A stretch of DNA of 64,000 nucleotides from positions 14,523,118 to 14,587,117 of the forward strand of contig NC_087078.1 in assembly GCF_026151205.1 (NCBI RefSeq), read 5' to 3'. A program made the translations under genes and the position numbers. The notes beneath the pieces are model-generated. The model did not search any database. It was not told where the DNA came from and was given only the letters and a program-made list of their open reading frames with translations. This document shows, piece by piece, positions 1 to 11,544 of the stretch. Source of the stretch: Bolinopsis microptera (taxonomy: Eukaryota > Ctenophora > Tentaculata > Lobata > Bolinopsidae). Every line of letters starts with the position of its first letter. The first letter of the stretch is position 1.

Positions 1-839
1 ATGTGCGCTGCGCGCGCTGGTCACGTGATCAAAATAGAAGCAGTTCGGCTTTGTGTCGTTGAATGAAACTCGGGCGTTGCCGATGGAGAATGACGTCAGT
101 ACATTAGCGAGGCTATGGTCGTTGCATCACAGAGGATACAACATAGTGAGGGACTGTGGATCATCGGGGAATAAAAAGTTAGTCTTGGCAAGATGTCCGC
201 CGATAATTCTAGGAATCAGACTACGGAGAGAAATCTTTTCTCCGAAGAGAAATTGTTTCTCCATAATACAATATCGCATTCCCAACATCACTGACATGTA
301 ACTTAAAACGAATGACCACAGCTTCCAATAATTAGCAAACTTTATTACAATGCATTTGCTGAGACATATGCGTTTTTTGGTTGAAGTACGTGATTTTGAT
401 AATCTAGTAAAACAAAATCTTCCAAGGTACACGTTTCTGATTATTTCATAGATGCCATGTTTTTTTATTAAATACTTTTCAAATTTTACAGAGTACAGCA
501 ATAGATGAATATAAAATAGAATCGTTCAAAATATCGCCCCCATCTGTAAAATATGATGGGCACCCAAACACGGTAAACACATAGTGAACTATGTCCGCAG
601 TAACTTGGACCCATTACATCGAATCAATCTAAATCCAAAAATTTATGAAAAAACTATTTAATAACAAACAAATCCATGGTGAATAACTGTGGATATATAG
701 TCAAAATTGGTATTTCAATACGTCAAATTCCAGATATAATACATTAGATACAGGTCTGATATGGTCATTAATGTGTGAGACGGTGTGCGGGTGAAGTGTG
801 ATATGATGTTGAAAGTATAGGAAGGTAGATAAAAAAATT
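1..839. other. No recognisable gene; flank of LINE fragment
   Basis: I see no convincing exon here. Short open frames exist on both strands around 53-500, but none resembles the N-terminal part of EXD1 that would be expected upstream of the exon at 4276. A TCACGTGA palindrome lies near position 20. The missing EXD1 5' exons could be here in a form I do not recognise, or left of the window. Confidence 0.5.
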
Positions 840-2517
840 AATAAAACAAAAATAATAATAATATGGGGAGCAAAGAGACTAGGCTAGGCTGTTGTTTCAC
901 TATCCAATAAACATTTCCATAGATGCTTAGTGACCTCAGCTTTGAAAAGACTAGTAGACACAATCTGTCTTACCTGTAAAGGGAGTCCATTCCACAGTAT
1001 ATGAGTTCTGTAGAAAAATGATTTTGCCAGTGGGCTATTTGAGGTACATAAGGTGTGTGAATTCTGACTTAACTTAGGTAAAATTGATGACACAATAGAC
1101 AGACTGTCGAGGTGGCAACGTCTTAGTCGAGAAGTCCCCTGATATAAAGAGAGATAGTGAGGCAGCGATACAGGAATTAAATTGTTCAGAACTTTGTGGA
1201 AAAAAATAAGATCATTCAAGTCAAACTTTTGAGACAAAGGGAGAATGTCGACAAGCTTGCACTTTTTGACATATTGCTCAGGTGGATAACTGCGGCCCTC
1301 TTCAGACAGAATCCATTTAATAGCTCTCTTTTGGAGACTTTCTAATTTATCACTAAGTGATTTATTACAATACAAGGGCGCCAGATTATGGAGCAATTTT
1401 CGAATTGGCTACGAACCAGGGAGAGGTAAAGCGCCCGGCGACGTTTCTGATCAATGACAATATGGCCATTTCTTCTGACCATACCAAGTTGTTGGCAGGC
1501 CTTAGTCAAAATTCTGTCGCACTGACTATTCCAACTTAGCTTAGGAGTAACATCGACTCCAAGATCTTTTTCTAACTCTACATACACAAGAGGAGAGCCA
1601 TCAAGATTATTATATGCGAATGGAGGAGATAAAGATGGTTTTCCTGAAACAATAAGCACTTTACATTTTGCTGGATGGAATCGCATTTTGTTTCTTAGTG
1701 CCCAGTCAGAGAGATAGTCTATATCCATTTGCAAATTAGTATTATCAGAAGATGAATGTATTTTACGCCAGATTTGTGTATCATCGGCATACAAAACAAT
1801 ATCAGTATTATCCGAAAGGCCAAGAGGAATATCATTGATAAACAATACAAAAAGTAAAGGACCAAGGATAGAGCCCTGGGGGACACCAGAATTAACTGAG
1901 AGGGTAGATGACATCTCATTACCAATAACCACTCTTTGGTAACGGCCTTGAATGTAATTGGTAAGAAATTTGAGAAGTGTACCACCCTATATGATTGAAT
2001 TACACTTCTTACCTGTAGCAATGCGAATCAAATTCAAGATAGCGTTACTGGTTTTCAAGTGCCTAAACGATTGTGCTCCTGAATATCTAAGGACAATGGT
2101 CAAAATTAGGGACACTAGTAAACATCATGTCAGAATGGACCATGACTTCTTCCTACTGGAACGCCCTCCTTTATCAAGGCTGAGGGCTACAGCTGGTGCT
2201 TTCTCTCACACTGCTCCTAAAATCTGGAATACACTTCCCTACTCACTACGCTCCATCTCTCGACTAGATGTTTTCAAGAAGGCTCTCAAGACCCATCTAT
2301 TTCATCAAGCCTATCCTGTATGTGCGAACAGTATTTTTGGTGATTCAGTAGTCATGGACGCAGGACTTTAAGATCAATCTACAATTTATAAATTTGAATT
2401 TTTGATTAGAAAAGGGACTACTAAGGTAAATTTATCTGCACCGCTTTGTTGGCCAGTATCAACTCCATTTTTTGGACTTTGGTCGCTTATACGGCCTAAG
2501 CGGTATACAAATAAAGC

Positions 2518-2552
<35 letters not shown>

Positions 2553-4262
2553 CAATGTTATATAAGGTCTTTAGCTTATGAAGAAGGATATCATGATTTA
2601 CAGAATCAAATGCCTTAGCAAAATCAAAATACACAACATGATTGATAATGTTTTCGTTAAGAGACAATGCCAGGCTATCACAAAAGTCAACCATATTGGT
2701 TGTGCATGACTTGTGCTCTAAAAAACCATGCTGTCTGGGATCAAGAAGGGTACTTGTCAAAGAAAGCAGTTTACGTTTAACAATGCGCTCAAAAACTTTC
2801 ATGACTAAACAAGTAAGGGATATTGGTCTATAGTTTTCAACCTCACTTTTCTTACCTTTCTTAAATATTGGGACAACATTTGCAAGTTTTCATTCTTGTG
2901 GAATGTAGCCGCTGTTGTAGGATCCACGAAAATGCATGTTAGAGGGTAAGCTAAACCTACGGAACAATTTTTTAGAATTTTACCGTGTATGCCATCTGGT
3001 CCCTGGGCTTTATTTGAATTAATATCTGAAAGAAGCTTACGAACATCCCGATGATCGAAGTCAATATCAAAATCAACATCATTGACATAGGAGATGTCAG
3101 TGTCAACTGTCATAAAGTGAAGGATCCGAAAACTGGTTATAAAAGAAAGAATTGAAAAGTTCAGCTTGATCTTTGGGTTTGAACCGAAGCTGTCCAGAAT
3201 AACTAACACAATTAGGAATACGGCAGGAGTTAGATTGATACTTAACATGTGACCAAAACTTCTTAGTTATAAGCGCTGGATCATCACTATTGAAAAGATT
3301 GTCTCTTATTTTGGCTGATGAAAGCCTCTTAAAATCTTTACGGCTAGTAACAAACTTTAACTCATCAGAAATAGAACCAGAAATTTTAAATTTAGCTCTG
3401 AGTCTATCTTTTTTACGGCATGAAGAAAAAAGTTCACTATCGAACCACGGGGGTTGGAACTCTGATTTAATAGTTACTTTAGGAATATGTATATCAACTA
3501 AATTCATAATGCAGTCTTTAACTAACTTCCAAGACGAATCAGGATCTAGGCATTCTAGGACTTGCCAATTAATCGAGCATAATTCACGCTTAATCATGTC
3601 CCAGTTTGCTTTCTTAAAATTATAGATTTTACGTTTAGGAGTTTTCTTACGGAAAAAGGAGCTTTTAATTAAAAAAGTGACAGGAAAATGATCAGATTTG
3701 CACACGGAATGAGGATCACAGACATTCAAGTTATCGATTGTGTTATCATAATTACTGAGAAGAAGGTCTAATGTATTACCACTTTTATGGGTGGGTGATG
3801 TGATCAACTGGGAGAGAGAAAGATCACTGAAAGAATCTATGAAGGATTGCTCGATAGGTACGGTACTGGATGAAGATAGCCAGTCTGTATGGGGAAGATT
3901 AAAATCACCAATAACATAGATTTTAGGGGGATTCTTTTTGGAAACTAGCTTGCGAATATAACTAACTATGACATCATGATTAGGTAACCCAAGAGTTCCT
4001 ACTATATAACAAGTACAGATTACAATACTCTCTTTGTTAGGAAAAGCAATTTTAACGGCAAGCATTTCGGCACCTAGGCTAACTGGTAGTCGGGTTGTAG
4101 TGGCGTCGAGATCAGACCGAACAGCCAAAAGAACACCACCTCCATTTTCCCTAAACTTTTTAGGGTTATTAGGATCTTGAGGATGAGTCTTTCTCGTGCG
4201 GTCATTGCGGAAGATTTCATATTTTGCGGAAGATTTCATATTTGTTCCGAGGAATTTAATTT
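840..4262 (-). mobile_element. Decayed non-LTR retrotransposon (CR1/L2-like), 5'-truncated
   Basis: Reading the minus strand from 4262 to 840 gives, in order, an apurinic endonuclease domain, a reverse transcriptase and the C-terminal 'thumb' region typical of CR1/L2/Jockey-group LINEs. RT motifs are visible: YFDFAKAFDSVNH (motif A, near 2600), SGVPQGSILGPLL (motif B, near 1870) and LYADD (motif C, near 1790). The frame is broken in several places: near 1375, between 2386 and 3100, and by a second LINE inserted at 1983-2560. The endonuclease begins part way through the domain, so the copy is 5'-truncated. The 3' end runs into an AT-rich (TTA/TTG) tail near 840. It is dead as an autonomous element. 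Assignment to a clade needs a tree of the RT region. Confidence 0.85.
1983..2560 (+). mobile_element. Nested 3' fragment of a second CR1/L2-like LINE
   Basis: On the plus strand this encodes the C-terminal tail of another LINE: LHFLPVAMRIKFKIALLVFK, then CLNDCAPEYL, APKIWNTLPYSLR and LKTHLFHQAY, the pattern that follows the RT in L2/CR1 proteins. A stop lies near 2371, then a short 3' UTR ending in ATACAAATAAAGCG and an (ATT)n microsatellite at about 2518-2552, the typical tail of these elements. It interrupts the minus-strand LINE between its RT motifs A and B. No clear target-site duplication is visible, as is usual for this group. Confidence 0.82.
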
Positions 4263-4269
4263 CTATCAA
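3103..4269 (-). pseudogene. LINE endonuclease domain fragment
   Basis: A 388-codon open frame carries endonuclease/exonuclease/phosphatase signatures: GGGVLLAV near the start, then VIGDFNLPHTDW (metal-binding Asp/Asn motif) and CKSDHFPVTFLI (SDH catalytic motif). It is followed by the basic linker that leads to the RT. It begins with a non-ATG codon, and the first part of the domain, with the ETW motif, is not visible. It overlaps the acceptor region of the EXD1 exon at 4276, so its exact 5' boundary is uncertain by about 20 bases. Confidence 0.8.
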
Positions 4270-4275
4270 CTTCAG

Positions 4276-7200
4276 ACGTTCACTACAGAGTGGTTGAGTC
4301 TATCCCAGACGCGATGGACGCTGCCCTGGAGTTGGCCAACTATCACAGTGTTTCCGTGTTGTGGGAAGGGTTTGATGTTAACAGGCATGGAGTTCTTACT
4401 TGGATCGTCTGTGGATATCTGTTAGTAGATCACCAGGTTTATTTGTTATAATAAATCATATTGCATCAACTATGTGCCATGGCCCATGATGTGTGCATCG
4501 TTTACCTCAGATCTATGGGATGGAAATTTGAAATCTTAAATAGATTTTCTGCATGGTGACACGGTTTCAACACGGTTTCAACATTGCATTGGTCAGTTGA
4601 ATTCACGCCTGGTGATTTGAAATTATTTTTTATAGTTTGTCCACTTTCAGAGGATCAGCGGTGCTTTTTAACATCCGCAAATTTGGAGCGAAAATATTTA
4701 CAGAAGGGGGCCTAAAAAGATTACTTGAAGCTCGTCACCCCATTAAGGTAACACTACTTGCTAATTTATATATTGTACGGTTTCTAAATATTAATAGGAC
4801 GAATTATAAGTCTAAACAAAATGCCAAAAAATGAAAATTAGGGGGGGGGGGGGGGGGGGGGGGGGGCCAACCATATTAAAGTATATTAAAGTATATCCCC
4901 GGGTCAAAATCGGAAAAAATCCTACATTTTAATATACTTTAATATACCTACAATTAGAAGATTTATATTCTTCGTTAAGATTTACATGATGAACTATATT
5001 TTTCACTCAGATTCGCAAGATAAGCCTGTTTTAGGACTAGTACATGAATTTCCATCCAGATTGGTCAAAAATTGGCTGAGCTATGAGCTTTAAAAAATAT
5101 GCCCATATTTGGGCATACGCTTTTGCCCAAATTCGCTTTTGCCCAAATTCGATAAAATTTCAATATTTTTTAATGAGACTAACTCTATGTGAAAGATATA
5201 ACTCAGTGTTTGTTGAATATAGTGGATACTAAGTAAAAAGACCTCCATGAACAAAATTGGGAAAATTGCACATAATATCTCGGTTCGGAATACTAGCCAA
5301 AATGACTTCATTAAAATTGAAATAACTCCATCAGTTTTCAATATTTTTTCAAGAACTTTTTGGAATCGATTAAGAATTGCATTTCAAGCTTATTTTGGGC
5401 AATAATTTTTGATGTAGGCCTCCAGGGAGATGGGAATATATTAAAGTATATTAAAGTATATTAAAGTATATTAAAGTATATCCCCGGGTCAAAATCGGGA
5501 AAAATCCTACATTTCAATATACTTTAATATGGTTGGCCCCCCCCCCCCCCCCCCCCCCCCAAATTACACACGTCCAAATAGGTGATTTGTTGATATTTGT
5601 TGATTGTGGAACCTCTGGCAACGCACCTTGCCTGGGTGTTTCCACCTTAGCCCATTCTTGTAAATCATATTGACAGAAATACCTGAACAGGTTATCCACG
5701 ATTGTAGCTGTCTGGCGGATATACTGTTTAACCAGTATGATGTAGAGCTTAGAGCAGGGAGTATTTTTGATACGCACGCTGCAGATCTTCTAATCCAGAG
5801 CAAGACATCACAGGAGCTGTACGTTATTATATGGATCTTGTTTTTTCTAACGAAAATGTTTTGAACAATTTCTTAGACGATATCAGGTTTTTGCACAGTG
5901 TGTTCTCTTACAGTTTCGCACGCAACTGCTCAACTGATGGCTAAAACTAAGCAAACATTTCACCCTCCACCACTCAGGACAGCTAAGACCTTGACAGAGT
6001 GCTTGATAGAGTATCAAGACATTCCAGTCAGTGTTTACCGCCAGAGAGAAAGCATCCTGAGAAGAGACCCCAGTATTTGGGTGTGGGAGAACATTCCTCC
6101 TGAACTTCTTCTCGTCACAGCTAGGGTCAGTCTTTCAGATTTTTTGTGGCGGCAGCCGTATTGTTGATTTTTCTGGTATTTTCGTTCAGCATTTTATCGA
6201 GAAATGTCGTTTTAACTTGCGAATTATATTCACTTATTATCATTTGTTGGACATCGTTTAAATTAAATAAATGCATTTCAGATAGCCCGTTACGCTGTAC
6301 TGCTTCATGGCATCATGCTAAGGGAGCTCTCAAAGCCGTTACCCCAAATTACTGAAATATACCTTAACTGTCGGATTCAAGAGAACTCGCCTGATCCTAA
6401 AACGGTTAGTTCTTTTTTGGCACTTACTGCTGAACTATTGAAGTTATTGGTTAAAATTATTAATAATTGTTAATTAAAGTTAACAGGATTTAAATCATGC
6501 TACAGACGTTTCCTAAGGATTACCCGAGATATGATATTCAATAGTTATAAAATTTATCTGAGAAGTTTTGAAATTTCTCACATTGATTAAATGTCACAGA
6601 ATTTAACTTTTTTCCTAAAAATTCTGAAATCTCCGATCTCAAGCGACGATCCTTTCCGAAAGTCAATTTGTTCGTTTGTTTAAAACAAAATTGTTTTCCA
6701 CTTATCTCATGTTGTTCAACTATGTGTGAATGTAATCTTAATGGGAGCTGATTGAGACAATCGATCACTGCAAATTGGTGTTTAGCTGCCCTCGTACTCT
6801 ATTGTATTAGTAAGCACAATTAAAGGCTATGCGGAGACACAAGAGGCTATCATGGCGCCCCGGTGTTCGGTAACTCGTACTCCGTTTTATAGATCTAGAT
6901 TGTAGAGTACACTACATTAACCAAATAACACATATTTTGATATAATCACAAACGACTAGGAACGGTCAGATATCAACTTATTTTCCTGTTTGCCAGACCG
7001 GAACCGAGTGGCAAACAGGAGAATAAATTTCCGACCACTGCACTTGTTGCTAGATGTCAGAAAATGTAAAAATGTATCCGAAAACGTTCGAAATTTCTGA
7101 TTTCGTGCAACTCATGTCATTGAACCCTGTGCACCCATGCTAAGGATCCAGGCAGTATATAGCCTTTTTAACCGGAATCAGATCTCGAGGCATGCTTTCA

Positions 7201-9660
7201 GGTATCGAGATCAGCCTGTGATGACTTGGAATTTTACCGCCAAGCACCTTTTAAACCTGACCGGAACTGGATATCCGGCAGGTACCGGATTCAGCCGGAT
7301 ATCCGGTCGGTTCCTATTCCCAATAGAATTTGGTTGGAGACTTTTCTTAGTGTTATTAGGGACTCTATAAAACAAGTATATGTACAGAACCTGATCGCAT
7401 AAATTTGATAACATCCTCATTTTAATTTCAGAGAATAAGACAAATACCGCCTGGCGTAGAGTCAATGCTGATAGGATCTAAACAAATTCCGATATTGAAA
7501 ACTGAGTGGAACATTCCGGAGTCCATTCTGAACCCGGCCTACGAGAGCCAGCCTGGGGACGAACATTTCTACTCTAGTGAGTTAATATTTTGCAGTCTCG
7601 GTGCAAAAAAGAACCCTTATTTTATATAACGGTAATATGTTTTACTTTTAAACTGGTAGTGGGTTTTTGCACAAGTTAATAGCCGTAGTATTCGAACTAA
7701 GCCGGCACCAAAATATTTAAAATTCTATTTCAGAACCGTTCAAATTCGACCCGAAGAAAGCGACTCCTGGCTCCTTGAGGATCTTCAGCGTGAATCCCAA
7801 CAGACCAGTAATAGAGGATGACAACGACTGGGAGAAGTATGTGCACGGAGCACCAAATTATGGTCCTGCGGAAGAGGAGGAGGAGCTAGAGAGAACAACA
7901 GAGAGCAAGGAGGGTTCTATCGGAGACATGTTTAAGGTTCCGGATATCTTTAGTGATGTGACCAGTAGTTCTGCAGGTTGTGAGGGTGATGCCGTTGTGA
8001 CGTCACGTGATTTCGTGACGTCACGCAATATTGAACACGTGACAGATGATGACCAGATCTGGAGTTCTAACAGCTCTTCAGACGATAACGTTAATTTTAT
8101 CATACCAGAGGTAATTGTAAGTTTTGTGTGTGTTTTTTTTCTTCGAGTATTTACTCATGCTTCGTATCTAATGAAGAATTGTTCCAAATTTGAAATTTTG
8201 TGTTTTATAGCTTAAAATATAAATCTTCACAACAGTTCAATTGAAACCCAAAATCTTGTCGTAGTGTGAACCCCCGCCGACAGTTGCTGCTACAATGGAT
8301 CCCTCTAGATTGGGATCTAGAACAATCTTTGCGGGAGATCCACGGTATAACGACCCTGCTCACAAGGCCCCTGTCATGTCACCCAAGCTCAGCAAGCTGG
8401 TGGAGAAGATCCGGGCTGAACAAAAGAGTGAACCTAGGAGCAGGGCTTTTATAACTTCTGAGGAGGTAGGTATTCTTGTTGGAGTGTTTGGAGATTTGTG
8501 ATTTATTGTTTGTATGAGTTTGGTGAAATTGAACAATTTATGTTATCTTAGCTTTATCTTTACCCTCAGATGAGAAGAAATCTTGAAGAAGAAAGGAGCG
8601 CATTCTCCAACAGATACACGCCAGACCCAGACCGAGAATCTCACAACAGCAGTGAAGTAGCCAGGATAACTGAGAAAACTGAGAATCTAGTTAAACTTAT
8701 TGAACCTCACTATGAGATAGTGAGCTCCAGTTCAAGTAGTAGTGACGTCATAGTGGAGCAGGGTGAGGGTTTTAATGCCATCCCACAGTGTTTTATCAAG
8801 AAACCTTTTAACTCGGCTCTTCTGACCTCCCCCAGACAACCTTTTCATATGTCAAGTTTAAGGTTTCAGACTCCCATGAATGCTGCACGCGCAATCAATT
8901 CTTCTGATATCATCGAAAACCTTTCTTTCCACGACCAATCCCCGCATCTGTGTCGACGTCTTTGCCCCCTCCGCTGGTGCAATTGTCTCCAAAAAAATCA
9001 CCTGGTGTCTCTAACACCATGTCTCCAGTTGAGACATGCAGGTCACAAGACACAATTCGTAATCCAGGAATGTCTCCTGTCACAATATCCTCACCCAATC
9101 AAAGCAGGAGTTTGCCCAAAAGTTTGCGCAATAATCACAGTTCAGAAAAATTGGAAAATAATACATCCCAAAAACCAACCTTAAGCGACCTTAACAGTTC
9201 AACTCCAAGATCAGTTTGTAGCGGCAGTGGCTCTCAGAGACAGCCTCTAATCATTATACCCAAATCTCGTGCTGGCAGAGGTCGGGGAAACCCCCAGCAC
9301 GGTAGAATTCCCCCTCTCCTGGTATCCTCCATCTCCAAACCGCAATCCTCTCCTCCTTCTCGTCTGAAAGGACGTGGCAGGGCCGCTGCCATAGCTAATA
9401 GAGCTATATCACATGACTTCCTTACGGAGGAGCAGTGCAATGTGGCTTCCTCAGTTGCCTCCTCAGCTTCAGGCTCAATATACCACAGTGATTTTTACGG
9501 ACCAGGTGTAACTGTGATTCCTGATACTTCCGAGATTGAGAAGAGTTCGAATGGGGGTTATTCTAACAGTTGTAGCAGTGCTCATAACAGTGGGAGGTCT
9601 CACAAGCAACCAGTTTCAATGTGCTTTGCTTATGATTCTGATGACCCTGACAATTATTGA
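4276..9660 (+). CDS. EXD1: EXD1-like protein: exonuclease-fold adaptor (3' exons, 5' end missing)
   Basis: Exons built from phase-consistent GT-AG junctions: 4276-4420, 4651-4747, 5691-5818, 5978-6125, 6282-6404, 7432-7576, 7734-8110, 8265-8465, 8570-9660. The first six encode a DEDD 3'-5' exonuclease fold of the EXD1 type: VVESIPDAMDAALELANYHS, VSVLWEGFDVNRHGVLTWI, then NIRKFGAKIFTEGGLKRLL, KVIHDCSCLADILFNQYDVE, FDTHAADLL and a DPSIWVW segment. The metal-binding D-x-E of active enzymes reads W-E here, so the protein is probably catalytically dead, as reported for animal EXD1, a piRNA-pathway scaffold. The C-terminal half is low-complexity, with acidic and Ser-rich stretches and GRGRG/KGRGR motifs near the end that could be methylated and bound by Tudor proteins (inference). 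The last exon changes frame between about 8908 and 8945, and 5' exons before 4276 were not found. TRDMT1 follows 399 bp downstream. Confidence 0.82.
4835..5566. mobile_element. G-capped non-autonomous element 1 (in EXD1 intron)
   Basis: The element runs from a run of 26 G (4841-4866) followed by CCAACC to GGTTGG followed by 24 C (5537-5560). It is flanked by the 6-bp direct repeat AAATTA (4835-4840 and 5561-5566), a probable target duplication. Just inside each end lies a block of about 75 bp in the same orientation, built of ATTAAAGTAT units, a CCCCGGGTCAAAATCGG core and the inverted units ATACTTTAAT. Each block is therefore its own hairpin, and the pair acts as both direct and inverted terminal repeats. 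The interior of about 480 bp has no convincing ORF. It lies between EXD1 exons 4651-4747 and 5691-5818. Confidence 0.7.
6979..7027. repeat. Short perfect-stem hairpin in EXD1 intron
   Basis: The arms TTATTTTCCTGTTTGCCA and TGGCAAACAGGAGAATAA pair over about 18 bp around a 13-nt loop rich in CCGG. Nearby (7258-7312) are several copies of CCGGATATCCGG-like palindromes. This intron (6405-7431) probably holds remnants of small inverted-repeat elements. Confidence 0.5.
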
Positions 9661-9983
9661 TTTCGCATGAACTCTGTTGTACGTTTAAATTGAATACTGA
9701 AAGTTTGAGAGATAAAATATTTTTAGTTTTTATTGAAATTTCGCAGGATTAGTTGTAATGTTTACATGAATTTATGCTGTTATTGATAGTTCCTCAGTAA
9801 TGAATTCTCCAGAATTTTAAACAAAGTTTTACTGTACTGTAAATTTGACACATGTCGTTCTGATTCACGATTTCACTGACTATCCAATGTACCCTGAGTA
9901 AATTGAATTGAGTTTATATAACCACGTTTTAAAATCCTATATCCTAATCTCACCACATAATCAAGGTACTAACTCACACCCAA

Positions 9984-10014
9984 TCAACTCTCCTGTTTCC
10001 GACATCTTACTCAG
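9984..10014 (+). promoter_or_regulatory. Strong splice acceptor upstream of TRDMT1 start
   Basis: A long pyrimidine-rich tract ends in TTACTCAG at 10014, 45 bases before the TRDMT1 ATG. No matching 5' UTR exon is evident in the 320 bases back to the EXD1 stop codon. It may be an ordinary 5' UTR intron acceptor or a spliced-leader trans-splice acceptor; sequence alone cannot decide. Confidence 0.4.
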
Positions 10015-10059
10015 CCAAGCCATTACAGCAACCCAGAACATCACGCTACTCCAGAACTG

Positions 10060-11247
10060 ATGCTAAATCCAGCAGCGCCAGTCTTAAAAGTATGCGAATT
10101 CTACTCGGGCATTGGAGGTTACCATTTAGCGCTATCACAGATTCCAGAACTATCCTACAAAGTTGTCGCTGCTTTTGAGATTTCTTCTAACGCTAATTGT
10201 ATCTACAGAGCGAATTTTCCGGCAACCAGTGTTTTTGAGACCAATTTGTGTGGTCTGACTGCGGCTCGGCTTGAATCTATAATTAAGAAAGCAAGTGCGA
10301 ATCATGATCAGGATTTTAAATCACGTGACGAGAATGATACATCACGTGATAAAGTGATGTTTGTCATGTCGCCACCATGTCAGCCTTTCACCCGGCAAGG
10401 AGTTATGAAGGATGAACTAGATCCACGGTCAGAGAGTGTGATTCATCTTTTTGATATGTTCTCGGATTTATCTTCATTACCGGATTATTTTTTATTGGAG
10501 AACGTAAAAGGGTTTGAAACATCGAATACCCGAAATAATATTATGCAATTCTTTACCCAACATCAATATCATGTTGTCGAATTTCTGATCAACTCAAACC
10601 AATTTGGAATTCCCAATTCGAGATTAAGATACTATCTGTTAGCTAGAAAACAACCTTTTCCGGAAAACATACAATCATTTGCAGACAATAAAAACAGTTT
10701 ATTATCCTTCATTCCTGGCTGTGAAGACTTCGCCACCACTCCTCCCCTGTTAGAGTTTCTCCAGGAGGATCCCGCCAGTTGTCAGTTATCAGACAAATTC
10801 CTATCAAAATGGGGCTGGGTACTGGACATAGTGACTCCTAGCTCCACAAGATCTTGTTGTTTTACTAAAGGATACAGTGTTAAAGCGGAGGGATCTGGGT
10901 CTGTTATCCAGCAGACTCCTGACCCCTCACCTGGTGATCTGACACGACAGGAGCGAAATGAGACACCACAGGAGCGAAGTAATCCTCCTTCAGATTTGTC
11001 ACGTGATAAGACAGATAATGGGAGAAGTATGTGTAATTCTAAGTTGAGTGACGGAGAGTTTCTGCAACACATGAGGTCGCTAAATCTAAGGTTGTTCGCC
11101 CCCCGTGAGATTGCACGAATTCATGGAATTCCTGAGTGGTATTCGTTCCCCGAATCTTTGTCTGAGAAACAGTTGTACAAACTGTTGGGAAACGGTCTGA
11201 ATGTTACTGTAGTTAAATTATTAATCGAAAGAATTCTTCTTAGCTGA
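10060..11247 (+). CDS. TRDMT1: tRNA (cytosine-38-C5)-methyltransferase, DNMT2/TRDMT1
   Basis: A single uninterrupted frame of 395 codons encodes the complete DNMT2 family protein, which methylates C38 in the anticodon loop of tRNA-Asp and some other tRNAs using S-adenosylmethionine. Visible motifs: EFYSGIGGYH (motif I, residues 13-22, SAM binding); PPCQPFTRQG with catalytic Cys107 (motif IV); LLENVKGFE (ENV motif, about 147-155); GIPNSRLRYYLLA; RSCCFTKGY (the DNMT2-specific CFT motif, about 268-276); and LGNGLNVTVVKLL (motif X) near the C-terminus. It is slightly longer than vertebrate DNMT2, with insertions before the catalytic loop (HDQDFKSRDENDTSRDK) and between the CFT motif and the C-terminal helices. 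The absence of introns is notable next to multi-exon neighbours. No AATAAA is evident before UBXN1. It is flanked by EXD1 (399 bp) and UBXN1 (330 bp), all on the same strand. Confidence 0.97.
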   Translation: MLNPAAPVLKVCEFYSGIGGYHLALSQIPELSYKVVAAFEISSNANCIYRANFPATSVFETNLCGLTAARLESIIKKASANHDQDFKSRDENDTSRDKVMFVMSPPCQPFTRQGVMKDELDPRSESVIHLFDMFSDLSSLPDYFLLENVKGFETSNTRNNIMQFFTQHQYHVVEFLINSNQFGIPNSRLRYYLLARKQPFPENIQSFADNKNSLLSFIPGCEDFATTPPLLEFLQEDPASCQLSDKFLSKWGWVLDIVTPSSTRSCCFTKGYSVKAEGSGSVIQQTPDPSPGDLTRQERNETPQERSNPPSDLSRDKTDNGRSMCNSKLSDGEFLQHMRSLNLRLFAPREIARIHGIPEWYSFPESLSEKQLYKLLGNGLNVTVVKLLIERILLS

Positions 11248-11544
11248 TCATTTGAGTTACGGTTCATTAATATTGTTTAGTAGAAGGGGTTATTTTATTT
11301 TCACGGCTCTTTCGATTTTTCAGTCGCGAAATTTAGCATTTTCTAACATATTATTTGTTGATCTTACAAACTAATGTAATACTTTCTTGATCTACAAGCG
11401 CTTTGCTTGCACGTCATATTTAAATGTGTATTTGCTAACTTGTCTTGTATCACCAACTCACGTAGAACTGAACTGTTTTTTACTATTTGCAAACTGGGCA
11501 AATCAACAACTTTCCCCGAAGAGGCAAGTCCCCCTCGTCCCACG

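Noticed and set aside
53-301. Open frame with LARLWSLHHRGYNIVRDCGS as a first exon of EXD1
   Set aside because: It has no resemblance to the N-terminal part of EXD1 proteins and no convincing donor in phase with the acceptor at 4275.
5670-5690. EXD1 exon starting at the acceptor ending 5676
   Set aside because: It would put the conserved KVIHDC segment out of frame with the preceding exon; the acceptor ending at 5690 joins phase 0 to phase 0 and gives the expected peptide.
5898-5977. EXD1 exon extended upstream to 5899 or 5914
   Set aside because: No donor of the needed phase exists in the previous exon. The pyrimidine-rich acceptor ending at 5977 matches the GTACGT donor at 5819 in phase.
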